In this document: positions 27,180-35,647 of the stretch, piece after piece
Layout of the letters: every line of letters starts with the position of its first letter
Numbering within the stretch: the stretch's first letter is position 1
From: Saccharopolyspora thermophila
GTDB lineage: Bacteria > Actinomycetota > Actinomycetes > Mycobacteriales > Pseudonocardiaceae
Direction of reading: 5' to 3'
Assembly: GCF_014646075.1 (NCBI RefSeq)
Contig: NZ_BMMT01000016.1
Location: 1 to 64,000, forward strand
DNA: 64,000 bases
The notes under the pieces: generated by a model
The model's input: only the letters and a program-made list of their open reading frames with translations
Databases searched by the model: none
What the model was told of the DNA's origin: nothing
Made by a program: the position numbers and the translations under genes

Positions 27180-29432
27180 GTGCGGTTCAACGACAGCGGC
27201 GGGCCGCAGACCGCTGCTGAGCAGCGGCTCGACGACCTGCTCACGGGGCGCCTGGCGCAGACCGACGGACAGGTCGAGCGCGCCGCCGCCGGGGCGGCAC
27301 AGGAGCGGGAGATCCGCGGGGAGTTCCTGGCCCGCCGGTTGATCGACTCGCTGGAGGAGGACGGCTGGCGGCCGTTCGCCCGGCGCAGTGTGCAGCCGCT
27401 GGTGATCCGCGTCGCGGACGCGCTGATCACCGGGGCGTTCGAGGTGCGCAACGCCGACCTGCCCTACCTGGTGGAGTTCGTGGACTGCCGGTTCGAGACC
27501 GCGCCGGACCTGCGCCAGGCGCGGTTGGCCGGGCTGGTGCTGTCGCGCTGCCGGTTCCCCGGGCTGCTGGCCCGCAACCTCACCGTCAGCACCGACGCGG
27601 TGCTGGTGGACTGCGCGAGCATCGGAGGTGTCGTCGACCTGGCGGATGCGGAGCTGGGCGGTTCGCTGCTGCTCACCGGCAGCGAGCTGCGCAACCCGGG
27701 CCAGCGGTGCGTCTACGCCGACCGGCTGTCGGTCACCGGCGCGCTGCTGGGCGTCCGGCTGCGCACCAGCGGCGAGATCCGCATCCCGGGTGCGCAGATC
27801 GGTGGGAACCTGACGCTGTCCGGTGCGGCCCTGCGCAACAGGAGCCGCACCGCACTCAACGCCACCGGCGTCCGCATCGGCGGTTCGCTGCGCCTCGACG
27901 TCGACCGGGCGACCGGTACCGCGTTCACCGCGGCGGGCCGATTGGTGCTGCCGAGCGCGCGCATCGCCGGTGACCTGCGGCTGCGGGGCGCTGTGCTGGA
28001 ACCGGGCGTGCCGCCGCCGCGACGCAGCGACTCGCAGTACCACGACCCGGCCGCCACCGTCGTCGCCGACCGCTGCGAGGTTCGCGGCGACGTCCAGTTC
28101 GACGGGGACTTCCGCAGCGGCGGCACGATCCGGCTGGTCAGCGCCGTCATCGGCGGAAACCTGCGGATGCCCGGGGCGCGGATCGACGTCGGGTGGCTGC
28201 GCTCGCCGGCGGAGTCGGTGGAGCAGCCGCTGCGCGCGGTGCACCTGGACGGCACGCAGATCCGCGGGAACCTCGACGCCAGCGCGGCGCAGGTGCGCGG
28301 TCAGGTCCGGATCACCGACGTCCAGGTCAGCGGCAGCGTGCAGCTCACCAACGCGCGGCTGGTGGGCCCGCGCACCGATGTGCTGCGGGCGAGCCGGATC
28401 AGCGTGGGCAGCAACCTGGAGTGCCGGGATGCGGAGATCGTCGGATCGCTGCAGCTGCCCGGCGCGCGGGTCGGTGCGAACGTCGACCTGCGGTCCACGC
28501 AGCTCACCAAACCCGCCTGGCACGGGCACCGCAACACCTACAAGGCGTCGCTGGACCTGCGGGCCGCCCGCATCGAACGCGACCTGATCTGCGCCGAGGG
28601 CAGCAGGCCGTTCCGCGCCGAGGGGGCGGTGGAGCTGCGGTGGGCGCAGATCGGCCGCCACCTCAACTTCTCGGGCTGCGAACTGGGCGACGGCACGTCC
28701 AGAACGGCGCTCAACGCCTTCGGCGTGGTGGCCCAGGATCTGACGCTCCTGCCGAACGAGGCACCGCACGGGCGGATCGCGCTGGGTCAGGCGCAGTGCG
28801 AGCTGTTCGCCGACAACGCTGCGGTCTGGCGGGCCACCGGCGGTGTCGACTTCGACGACTTCAGCTACACGAACTTCGCCGACTCCTTCGAACACCACGA
28901 CCGGGACCGGGTTCGGCAGCGCCTCGACTGGCTGCGCGCCACCTCCGGCGGCGCCTACCAGCCGGGCCCCTACGACCAGCTGGCCGAGGTGTTCCGGGCC
29001 AACGGCCTGGAGGAGCACGCGGTCGCGGTGCTGATCGAGAAGCAGCGCCACCGCTACGCCGCGATCGCGGCCACGGCCCGTCCGGGCCTGCGGTGGCCGG
29101 TGCGGATGTGGAGCCTCCTGCAGCGGCTCACCGTCGGCTACGGCTACCGGCCGCTGCGCGCGCTGGCCTGGCTGCTGCTGTTCGCTGCGGCGGGCACCGC
29201 GTGGTTTGACGCCCACCCGCTGGTCCCGATCAACGAGCAGGACCACCCGGTCTGGAGCCCGCTGCTGTACACAGTGGACCAGATGCTGCCGGTGGTCACC
29301 CTGGGCCACGACGACATGTGGCAGGCCCGGGGAGTCTCCCAGTGGGTCAGCGTGGTTCTCGTGGCGGTGGGCTGGATCCTGGCCACCACCATCGCAGCGG
29401 GCATCAGCCGAGGACTGAACCGCGACCGCTGA
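27180..29432 (+). CDS. Large beta-helix-repeat membrane protein
   Basis: 750 aa from GTG 27180, six bases after GGGAGG. A charged helical N-terminus (~1-60) is followed by about 500 residues of degenerate ~20-residue repeats of the form IGGNLxLxGAxLxNxxxxAL (for example QIGGNLTLSGAALRNRS, QIGRHLNFSGCELGDG). These predict a right-handed beta-solenoid like bactofilin or pentapeptide-like surfaces. A helical segment and 2-3 C-terminal membrane helices (ALAWLLLFAAAGTAWF; VVLVAVGWILATTIAAG) follow. Streptomyces homologues are sometimes labelled membrane-associated oxidoreductase, but no cofactor motif is seen. Function unknown; a scaffold or sensor is plausible. Confidence 0.8.
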   Translation: MRFNDSGGPQTAAEQRLDDLLTGRLAQTDGQVERAAAGAAQEREIRGEFLARRLIDSLEEDGWRPFARRSVQPLVIRVADALITGAFEVRNADLPYLVEFVDCRFETAPDLRQARLAGLVLSRCRFPGLLARNLTVSTDAVLVDCASIGGVVDLADAELGGSLLLTGSELRNPGQRCVYADRLSVTGALLGVRLRTSGEIRIPGAQIGGNLTLSGAALRNRSRTALNATGVRIGGSLRLDVDRATGTAFTAAGRLVLPSARIAGDLRLRGAVLEPGVPPPRRSDSQYHDPAATVVADRCEVRGDVQFDGDFRSGGTIRLVSAVIGGNLRMPGARIDVGWLRSPAESVEQPLRAVHLDGTQIRGNLDASAAQVRGQVRITDVQVSGSVQLTNARLVGPRTDVLRASRISVGSNLECRDAEIVGSLQLPGARVGANVDLRSTQLTKPAWHGHRNTYKASLDLRAARIERDLICAEGSRPFRAEGAVELRWAQIGRHLNFSGCELGDGTSRTALNAFGVVAQDLTLLPNEAPHGRIALGQAQCELFADNAAVWRATGGVDFDDFSYTNFADSFEHHDRDRVRQRLDWLRATSGGAYQPGPYDQLAEVFRANGLEEHAVAVLIEKQRHRYAAIAATARPGLRWPVRMWSLLQRLTVGYGYRPLRALAWLLLFAAAGTAWFDAHPLVPINEQDHPVWSPLLYTVDQMLPVVTLGHDDMWQARGVSQWVSVVLVAVGWILATTIAAGISRGLNRDR

Positions 29433-29457
29433 CGCAGCCGGTCCAGGAACCCAAAAG

Positions 29458-30672
29458 CTACGGACAGCGGCCGTCCGGTGTTCGCGCGAGGGCGGAACCG
29501 CCAAGCGCTGCGGCCAGCAGCAGTGCGGCGCCGAAGAGGTAAACGGTCGCGATGCCGAGCCCATCGGCGAGGAGACCGCCCAGTAGGAGGCCGACCAGTC
29601 GGCCGGTCTGGAACAACGCGTCGAACCCGGCGAACACGCGGCCCCGCACGGCCTCCTCGGTGCGGACCTGGACGAGGCTGGTGAACGTGATGGTGCCGGT
29701 CGAGGCGCCCGCCCCGTGGAGCACCAGCGCTCCGGCGGCCACCGGCGCCCGCGTCGTCAACGCCAGCAGGAGGTCCACCAGACCACGCAGCCCGAAGGAA
29801 CCGAAGACGACGCCCGGACGCGCTGCGTCGCGCACTAGGCGGTTCAGCAGCGCGGGACCGGCGAGGGCGCCGACCGCGGTGGCGGCCAGCAACCAACCGA
29901 ACCCCTGCGGGCCCAGGCCGAGGCGCTGGCGGGCGAGCACCACGAGCAGCGCGCCGGTCGCCCCGGAGGCCAGGGCGGCGAGCAGGTGCGCGGCAGCCAG
30001 CGCGCGCAGCAGCCGGTCGGTGACGAGCAGGCGCGCGCCGTCAAGCGCATCGCGCAGCCAGCCGCGCGAGGACGCTACGACCCGGCCACCGGGTACCGCC
30101 AGGCCGGTGAGCAGCGCGGCGCTGATCGCGAAGGACGCGGCGTTGATCCAGAACGCGGCGGCGAACCCGGCCGCGGCGACGAGCACCCCCGCCAGCGGCG
30201 CCAGCGCGATCTGCGCGACCACCGCGGTGGTCCACACACCGGAGTTGGCGGCGACGAGCTCGCGTTCGCCGACCATCGCGGGCAGCAGGCTGTTGGCCGC
30301 GGGGCTGAAGAACACTGTGGCCGTGGACAGCGCGAACGCGATGGCGTAGATCGCGGACACGTGCGCATCGACCAGGGGCAGCGCCGCGGCGAGTGCGGCG
30401 CGGACCAGATCGGCCGTGATCATGACCTGGCGCCTGGGCAGGCGGTCGACCACGACACCGGCCAGGGGAGCGAACAGCAGGGGCAGGGCGTCGGCGACCA
30501 CCACGCCCGCCACGCCCAGGCCCGAACCGGTGCGGTCCAGCACCAGCAGGAGCAGGGCCACCCCGGACAGGAGGTCCCCGGCGCGCGAGATCACCGAAGC
30601 CGCCCACCACCGCCGGTAGGTGGGGCGCGCGAGCAACGCGCGCACCGTGGTCCGGCCCGGTTCCGCCGTCAC
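29458..30672 (-). CDS. MFS exporter (enterobactin-exporter/DUF894-like)
   Basis: 404 aa, 12 predicted membrane helices, starting GTG 30672 after GGGAGG. The first helix region WWAASVISRAGDLLSGVALL and the loop GVVVDRLPRRQVM match the drug/siderophore-exporter branch of MFS. It lies 27 bases after pqqE on the same strand and is probably the last gene of the pqqADE transcript, so export of the pathway's product is a reasonable inference. Confidence 0.8.
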   Translation of the reverse strand: MTAEPGRTTVRALLARPTYRRWWAASVISRAGDLLSGVALLLLVLDRTGSGLGVAGVVVADALPLLFAPLAGVVVDRLPRRQVMITADLVRAALAAALPLVDAHVSAIYAIAFALSTATVFFSPAANSLLPAMVGERELVAANSGVWTTAVVAQIALAPLAGVLVAAAGFAAAFWINAASFAISAALLTGLAVPGGRVVASSRGWLRDALDGARLLVTDRLLRALAAAHLLAALASGATGALLVVLARQRLGLGPQGFGWLLAATAVGALAGPALLNRLVRDAARPGVVFGSFGLRGLVDLLLALTTRAPVAAGALVLHGAGASTGTITFTSLVQVRTEEAVRGRVFAGFDALFQTGRLVGLLLGGLLADGLGIATVYLFGAALLLAAALGGSALARTPDGRCP

Positions 30673-30699
30673 GGTTGCCCTCCCGCCCCGCGACGGGCC

Positions 30700-31791
30700 T
30701 CACCGGGCGTCGCGCGGATGCGGGCGCGGGGTGAGCACGTCGGAAACGGGCCTGGTGTCCGCGTTGGCGGCCCGCACCGCCTCGGCCACGATCTCGTGGT
30801 CCGGGGACAGGACGCAGACCGGGTCGGTGCGGGCGGCGTCACCGGTGAGCAGGAACGCCTGGCAGCGGCAGCCGCCGAAGTCGATGTCGCGCCGGAAGCA
30901 GGTGCGGCACGGTTCGGGCATCCAGTCGGTGCCGCGGAAGCGCTGGAACAGCGGCGACTCCGCCCAGATCCACGCCAGCGAATGCTCGCGCACGCTCGCG
31001 CGCGGCAGCGGCAGTACCTGCGCGGCCGGGCAGGGCAGCACGTCCCCGCTGGGCGTCACGGTGAGCTGGCGCCGTCCCCACCCGGCCATGCAGGGCTTGG
31101 GGTAGTCGTCGTAGTAGTCCGGCAGGACGTAGATGATCTCCATCCGACCCGCCAGGCGCCGCCGCGCGGCCCGCACCACCGCCTCCGCCCGCTCCACCTG
31201 TTGCCTGCTGGGCAGCAGCGCGGCGCGGTTGCGCAGGGCCCAGCCGTAGTACTGGGTGTTGGCCAGTTCGAGGCGGTCGGCGTCGAGCTGCTCGGCCAGG
31301 GCGAGCACGTCGGCGATGCGATCGAGGTTGAGCCGGTGCAGGACCACGTTCACCGTCAGCGGCCAGCCGAGCTTCTTCACCAGCCGGGCCGCGGCCACCT
31401 TGCGCTCGAAGGAGGGCAGGCCCGCGATGCGGTCGGACATGGCCGCTTCGTGCGCCTGGATGCTGATCTGCACGTGGTCGAGACCGGCGTCGCGCAGCTG
31501 CTCGGCGCGGCGCGCCGACAGCCCCAGCGCACTGGTGATGAGGTTGGTGTACAGGCCCAGCTCGCTGGCGGTGCGCGCGATGTCCACCACGTCCCGGCGC
31601 TGCAGCGGCTCGCCGCCCGACAGGTGCAGCTGCAGGACACCAAGATCGCGGGCTTCGGCCAGCACCCGCCGCCACTGCGCCGTGGTGAGCTCGTCGCGGT
31701 AGTCGCCCAGGTTGACCGGGTTGGAGCAGTACGGGCAGTGCAGCGGGCACTCGTAGGTGAGCTCGGCGAGCATCCCGAGCGGTCTAGTCAT
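30700..31791 (-). CDS. pqqE: PqqE-type radical SAM peptide cyclase
   Basis: 363 aa from ATG 31791 (a GTG at 31794 is the alternative). The radical SAM cluster Cys15/19/22 lies in TYECPLHCPYCSNPV. LSGGEPLQRRD follows, and the SPASM auxiliary-cluster cysteines appear in LPCPAAQ and EPCRTC...GGCRCQAF. PqqE makes the Glu-Tyr carbon-carbon bond in PqqA with PqqD as chaperone, the first step of pyrroloquinoline quinone synthesis. Sequence and order (A-D-E) fit PqqE better than mycofactocin MftC. Its start lies inside the end of pqqD. No pqqB or pqqC accompanies it in this window. Confidence 0.9.
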   Translation of the reverse strand: MTRPLGMLAELTYECPLHCPYCSNPVNLGDYRDELTTAQWRRVLAEARDLGVLQLHLSGGEPLQRRDVVDIARTASELGLYTNLITSALGLSARRAEQLRDAGLDHVQISIQAHEAAMSDRIAGLPSFERKVAAARLVKKLGWPLTVNVVLHRLNLDRIADVLALAEQLDADRLELANTQYYGWALRNRAALLPSRQQVERAEAVVRAARRRLAGRMEIIYVLPDYYDDYPKPCMAGWGRRQLTVTPSGDVLPCPAAQVLPLPRASVREHSLAWIWAESPLFQRFRGTDWMPEPCRTCFRRDIDFGGCRCQAFLLTGDAARTDPVCVLSPDHEIVAEAVRAANADTRPVSDVLTPRPHPRDAR

Positions 31792-32065
31792 CACCGACCT
31801 CCACGTACCGCTTGACGACGAGCCGGGCGAGGAACGCTGTCACCTCGTCGTCGACCACCCGGTCGTAGCGGCCGCGCAGGTTCGCCACGATGTCGGCCAC
31901 CGTTCGGCTTCCGTCGCACAGGTCGAGGATCGACGCGCCCGGCCGGTTCAGAACCGACACGGACTCCGGCCCCAGCAGAACGTGGCGCCCGCGCGACCGG
32001 TCGAAGGCCAGCCGCACGTGCGCCGCCAGCCTCGGGCGGCTGGACCGGGTCACGTCGGTGCTCAT
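31784..32065 (-). CDS. pqqD: PqqD-type peptide chaperone (RiPP recognition element)
   Basis: A 93-aa winged-helix RRE protein. RPRLAAHVRLAFDRSRGRHV and LLGPESVSVLNRPGASILDL, then CDGSRTVADIVANL, follow the PqqD family closely. It binds PqqA and presents it to PqqE. ATG 32065 lies 31 bases after the pqqA stop, and the gene overlaps pqqE by eight bases or more. A much longer in-frame upstream extension has no family similarity and was not used. Confidence 0.9.
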   Translation of the reverse strand: MSTDVTRSSRPRLAAHVRLAFDRSRGRHVLLGPESVSVLNRPGASILDLCDGSRTVADIVANLRGRYDRVVDDEVTAFLARLVVKRYVEVGDD

Positions 32066-32096
32066 CGCCCTCCTCGCGGACGACCCCGCGCGGGCG

Positions 32097-32234
32097 CTAC
32101 TCCTCCATCCGCGCCACATACATCGTGATCTCGGACGCGCACACGAGTTCCTCGAACTCCGGGGCCTCCCACTCGACGTCCTCGAACTCGGGGATCTCCC
32201 ACCCGAGAACGGACCGCGGGGCATCGGATTCCAT
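32097..32234 (-). CDS. pqqA: PqqA-like precursor peptide
   Basis: 45 aa. The C-terminal core SEITMYVARMEE contains the invariant Glu35-x3-Tyr39 pair that PqqE cross-links. The leader is acidic and repetitive (WEIPEFEDVEWEAPEFEEL). ATG 32234 follows AGGAGGGAGG. It is immediately upstream of pqqD and pqqE. The leader is longer than in many PqqA peptides (~23-30 aa), but actinobacterial forms of this length exist as far as I recall. Confidence 0.85.
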   Translation of the reverse strand: MESDAPRSVLGWEIPEFEDVEWEAPEFEELVCASEITMYVARMEE

Positions 32235-32540
32235 GACCGGCACCTCCCTCCTGTGCTCCGAGCGCGGAGGCCGAGAGAGCGTCCCGACGGCGGAAGTCGC
32301 CGGAGGCAACGGGCAATTCCGCCGGGGCGTCCTGGCAGCCGGGTGCCCGCGGTACCACGGTTGCGGGAGTGACCGCGAGCGTGCGTCGCGTGGGAAACAG
32401 CGGAGAACCAGCGGTCGTTCGGCAAATGTTCCCGGGCCATCCGACACCACCCCCGATGTGTGGATGGAACCCCTACCCCGGCAGGATAGCCCCGACCCGG
32501 CGCGGCCGTAAGGCGCATCGGCCCCCGCCGCACGTGCGGT
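32235..32540 (-). promoter_or_regulatory. 306-bp region upstream of pqqA
   Basis: No convincing gene lies here. It should contain the promoter of the pqqA-pqqD-pqqE-MFS transcript and the 3' end of the DoxX transcript. No operator or strong hairpin stands out by eye. Confidence 0.3.
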
Positions 32541-32972
32541 TCAGCGCGCACGAACACGCGCTTCGGCGCGTGCCAGCCGGGCTCGGTGCAGCAGCGTGTC
32601 GAGCGCGAACGGCCCGGCCCCGAGGACGGCGATCAGCAGGAAGATCCAGGAGTACATCGCCGCCAGTTCCCCGGCGTTCTGGATCGGTAGGTGCGCGCGA
32701 GGCTGGTGCACGCTGAAGTAGGCGAACGCCATGGTGCCCGAGCTCACCACCGCGGCCGGTCTGGTGAACAGCCCGAGCAGCACCAGGCCACCGAACACGA
32801 ACTGGATCAGCCCCGCCCACCAACTCGGCCACTGACCCACCGGAGTGGGCACTGGGGCGCCCAGCACGCCGAAGAGCGTCGCGGCCCCGTGCAGCACGAA
32901 CATGAACGACACGACGATCCGAGTCAGGGACAACACGACACCGCCCAGTCGAAGTTCCACAGCCTGCGTCAC
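32541..32972 (-). CDS. DoxX-family membrane protein
   Basis: 143 aa with four predicted membrane helices. LTRIVVSFMFVLHGAATLFG, then GLIQFVFGGLVLLGLFTRPA and FAYFSVHQPRAHLPIQNAGE, are DoxX-family patterns. GTG 32972 was chosen because the family similarity starts here. DoxX proteins are quinone- or thiosulfate-linked membrane subunits or stress proteins; the role here is unknown. It is upstream of pqqA on the same strand, but the 306-bp gap argues for separate transcription. Confidence 0.8.
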   Translation of the reverse strand: MTQAVELRLGGVVLSLTRIVVSFMFVLHGAATLFGVLGAPVPTPVGQWPSWWAGLIQFVFGGLVLLGLFTRPAAVVSSGTMAFAYFSVHQPRAHLPIQNAGELAAMYSWIFLLIAVLGAGPFALDTLLHRARLARAEARVRAR

Positions 32973-33050
32973 GACGCACCCCCAACCGTTCCGCTCCCTC
33001 TCGGCTATCCGCGTCGTGGCACCGCCAACCCGGATGCCCGGTAATACCCG

Positions 33051-33110
33051 GACCGGCCGTTCATCAGCGGGCGCACCCCCAGTTCGGCGTCCACTGCTGA
33101 ACGGCCGGTC
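33051..33110 (-). terminator. Hairpin after the ArsR-type regulator gene
   Basis: A 13-bp perfect inverted repeat (GACCGGCCGTTCA / TGAACGGCCGGTC) with a 34-base loop, just past the regulator stop at 33109. Probably its terminator, although the long loop makes this less certain. Confidence 0.5.
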
Positions 33111-33813
33111 ACGTGCTGCGCAGCGCGACGCAGCACTCGGCGGGGCGCGGCTCGAGGACGGCTTCCACGGACCGTGCCTGCAAACCGGCGAGGAAGCCAC
33201 GCAGGAAGGCGTGGTTGATGCCGCACACCAGCTCGGGCGACCGTGCGGTGAGCGGGTGGAACGGGCAGTTGCGCAGCCGCAGGCACGTCGGAGTCTCCCT
33301 TTCGGGTTCGAAGCCGTAGCTGACCAGCACCTGCCCGGTGCTGGTCAGCGCCCGTTCGGCACCGAGGCGTCCCGGGCGGCTGCGCGCGCGTTCCTCGGCG
33401 CCGAGCCGCTGCCCGCGCTCCTGTGCCACGCGCAGCGCCGCCTGCACGGCGTTCTCCTGCGCGCCCTCGGTGAGCACCGCGTCGAGCAGGATGTCGGCCA
33501 GCAGGTCGTGCCGACGTGGCGGGATGCTCACCCGGACGTCGACGCCGGTGGGTTCGTACACCTTGGGAACGCGGCCGACCTTGCGGATGCCGCCGACGGG
33601 CTCGAAGCGCGCGCACAGCAGACCGGCCTCGACGAGCTTGTCGAGGTGGAAGGCGGCGAGCTTACGGGAGATGCCGACCGCCGCGGCCGCCTCGTCGCGG
33701 GCGACCGGCCGTCGGGCGTGCCGGATGAACTCATACATCCCGCAGCGCAGTTCGTCGTCCAGGGCGGCCACCGCCGCGACAGCGGAAGCGGCCCGGGCCT
33801 TCCTGCGGGCCAT
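33109..33813 (-). CDS. ArsR-type winged-helix regulator with C-terminal Cys cluster
   Basis: 234 aa. The N-terminal HTH (RRPVARDEAAAAVGISRKLA, then FHLDKLVEAGLL) is of the ArsR/SufR-like type. The C-terminal half has TCLRLRNCPFH followed thirteen residues after the second Cys by ELVCG, giving a C-x5-C-x13-C arrangement, and a further ECC near the end. Cys-rich C-termini in this group bind Fe-S clusters or metals (SufR-like), so a redox or iron sensor is plausible but unproven. Target genes unknown. Confidence 0.78.
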   Translation of the reverse strand: MARRKARAASAVAAVAALDDELRCGMYEFIRHARRPVARDEAAAAVGISRKLAAFHLDKLVEAGLLCARFEPVGGIRKVGRVPKVYEPTGVDVRVSIPPRRHDLLADILLDAVLTEGAQENAVQAALRVAQERGQRLGAEERARSRPGRLGAERALTSTGQVLVSYGFEPERETPTCLRLRNCPFHPLTARSPELVCGINHAFLRGFLAGLQARSVEAVLEPRPAECCVALRST

Positions 33814-33923
33814 GCCTCATCCTACCGCCGTTTTGCGCGAATCACGGTGTCCCGAAACCGGCAGCGGCAGCCTCGTGCCAGCCGGGACAGCGGGATAAGC
33901 CCACCGCGGTTGGTGAAAAACGG

Positions 33924-33946
33924 CCGCTGGGGAGGTTACCCAGCGG
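33924..33946 (-). terminator. Hairpin terminator after DUF1990 gene
   Basis: An 8-bp inverted repeat CCGCTGGG-N7-CCCAGCGG, 13 bases beyond the minus-strand stop at 33959. Confidence 0.5.
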
Positions 33947-33958
33947 TAGGGCGCCGGC

Positions 33959-34663
33959 TCAGCCCGGGTCGATGTTGCGGAGCACGAAGCGGTCGAGGGG
34001 GTGTGCTCGGGCGTCCGAGGGGGCGACGACGAGGCCCGTCCGCGGTTCGGGCGCAGGTGGGGGACGATCGCTGAACCGGCGCATGCGGCGGCCGCACTCC
34101 CGGTAGTAGTGCAGTTGCCGCTGGCGGCCGAACAGCGCCCAGCCCAGCCGCAGGGCGGGGCCGAGGGTGGGGGCGCGCTGGGAGTAGGCGTCGATGACGA
34201 ACTCCACCTCGCCGGTGTTCTCGTCCTTGACGACCTCGTAGCTGATCCTGCCGCGTTCCAGGTGCCCGTGCAGGGTTTCGTAGCTCCAGCCCCACACCCG
34301 CCGACCGGCGTCCTGGCGGTCGACGACCCCGGTCACCCGCACACCGACGTAGAACCGCATGCCGGAGAACCGGCCTTCCAGCAGCATGGTCCGGCCCAGC
34401 AAGGGTTCGTCGGCGTCGTACGCCGCGCGCACGATGTCCGGGGCCGAGAACTCGTAGTGCCGGACCAGCCGGCACGCGGTCTCCCACGCCCGCCCCGGTT
34501 CCGGGGGGCCCGGGGACTCCGCGGGGAGCCGGGTGCTCCACCGGTCGAAGCGCCACGCGGGTCCGCCGACCTCGTCGGCGGTGTAGTTCACCTCGCGGCC
34601 GCGCAGTTGCGCCAGCCTCCGCGCCACGTCCACCCCGGCGAAGCCGGTGGCCGGACCGCTCAT
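33959..34663 (-). CDS. DUF1990-family protein
   Basis: 234 aa. VNYTADEVGGPAWRFDRWS at the start of the domain, then GWSYETLHGHLERGRISYEV and YSQRAPTLGPALRLGWALFG, are typical of DUF1990, a START-like fold of unknown function common in actinobacteria. Its ATG overlaps the stop of a small upstream membrane protein gene (ATGA), so the two are coupled. A second, related protein is encoded divergently at 34951. Confidence 0.8.
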   Translation of the reverse strand: MSGPATGFAGVDVARRLAQLRGREVNYTADEVGGPAWRFDRWSTRLPAESPGPPEPGRAWETACRLVRHYEFSAPDIVRAAYDADEPLLGRTMLLEGRFSGMRFYVGVRVTGVVDRQDAGRRVWGWSYETLHGHLERGRISYEVVKDENTGEVEFVIDAYSQRAPTLGPALRLGWALFGRQRQLHYYRECGRRMRRFSDRPPPAPEPRTGLVVAPSDARAHPLDRFVLRNIDPG

Positions 34664-34872
34664 TCGCACAGCCGCAGGGCATCGCCGATCAGCCACAGCA
34701 TCGGCGGCCACAGACCGACGAACAGCGCCCGCCGTTCGGCGTTGCCGCGCTCGGTCTGGTCCACGGTCTTGGCCCGGATCCACAGGCCGATGCACAACCC
34801 CACCGCCCCCAACGACATCAGGTGCAGGTGGGAACTGCGCAGTCCCACCCGGTGCAACAGCCCCACGACCAT
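34660..34872 (-). CDS. Small membrane protein
   Basis: 70 aa with two likely hydrophobic segments (MSLGAVGLCIGLWI; ALFVGLWPPMLWLIG) joined by a charged loop (KTVDQTERGNAERR). ATG 34872 follows GGGAG, and the stop overlaps the DUF1990 start. This arrangement supports a functional pairing. Family not recognised. Confidence 0.65.
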   Translation of the reverse strand: MVVGLLHRVGLRSSHLHLMSLGAVGLCIGLWIRAKTVDQTERGNAERRALFVGLWPPMLWLIGDALRLCE

Positions 34873-34950
34873 ATCCGCTCCCGCTGGTGTCGTCCTGTTT
34901 CCCGGCGGGTACCCGCTGCGCAGTTCCGTATTCGGACCGCGAGGAGAGCG

Positions 34951-35646
34951 ATGACCAGCTGGCGACGGCGGGCCGCGACCATCGTGCTCCGCTGGTTCCT
35001 GGGTGTGGCGCTGGTGTCGTGGCGGTACATGTGGCAGACAACCCCGCTGTACCGCACCGAGCACGTGGGCGAACTGCCGGAGGAACCGCCACCGATCCCA
35101 CCGGAACTGGTCGACGACGACCTGCAACTCGACCGCGACGGCGTCGGCTCGCTGTACCACCGCCAGTTCCGGGTGGATATCGCCGACGCCCGGGTCGATG
35201 CCGAACAGCTGGTGGGCGCGGTGATCCGCGACTTCGAGAGGTTCGTGCCGTCGGAGGTCGTGGGCATCCGCGGCAGCAGGTCCGACCTGCGCGTGGGCGA
35301 CGAGTTCGTCGTGGAGATGCCCGGACCGTGGAACGGTCCGGTGCGGGTGGTGCACGCCGACGGCACGTGCCTGCGGCTGGCCACGCTGTGCGGCCACCTG
35401 GAGGCCGGGCAGATCCAGTTCCGCGCCCGACCCTGCGGTGAACTCCTCCAGTTCCGCATCGACGCGTGGGCCCGCCCGAGCACCCGGCTGGTGAACCTGC
35501 TCTACGCGCACCTGCGCCTGGCCAAGGAGATCCAGCTGAACATGTGGGTGCGGTTCTGCCGCGCGGCGGCCGACGCGGCCGGTGGCCGGCCCGCCGACGG
35601 CATCCACATCCGCACCCACGCCATCCCCGCGGCGACCGGACCGTGA
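34951..35646 (+). CDS. DUF1990-like protein
   Basis: 231 aa, ATG preceded by GAGGAGAG. An N-terminal hydrophobic helix (IVLRWFLGVALVSW) is followed by a soluble domain. FVVEMPGPWNGPVRVVHADG and LATLCGHLEAGQIQFRARP resemble the GWSYETLxGHLExGxIxYEV region of DUF1990, so it is a distant or membrane-anchored relative of the divergent neighbour. The short 78-bp region between them should contain both promoters. Function unknown. Confidence 0.75.
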   Translation: MTSWRRRAATIVLRWFLGVALVSWRYMWQTTPLYRTEHVGELPEEPPPIPPELVDDDLQLDRDGVGSLYHRQFRVDIADARVDAEQLVGAVIRDFERFVPSEVVGIRGSRSDLRVGDEFVVEMPGPWNGPVRVVHADGTCLRLATLCGHLEAGQIQFRARPCGELLQFRIDAWARPSTRLVNLLYAHLRLAKEIQLNMWVRFCRAAADAAGGRPADGIHIRTHAIPAATGP

Positions 35647-35647
35647 C

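Noticed and set aside
26997-29564. An 855-codon antisense frame over the beta-helix protein gene.
   Set aside because: Long antisense frames are expected at this GC content. Its translation is low-complexity Arg/Pro/Ala/Gly with no domain, while the opposite strand encodes a recognisable repeat protein with a ribosome site.
30700-31791. Possible mycofactocin radical SAM protein MftC.
   Set aside because: The C-terminal FGGCRCQAF pattern, the adjacent E-x3-Y precursor and the PqqD-type partner fit PqqE. No MftA-like IDGMCGVY ending is present.
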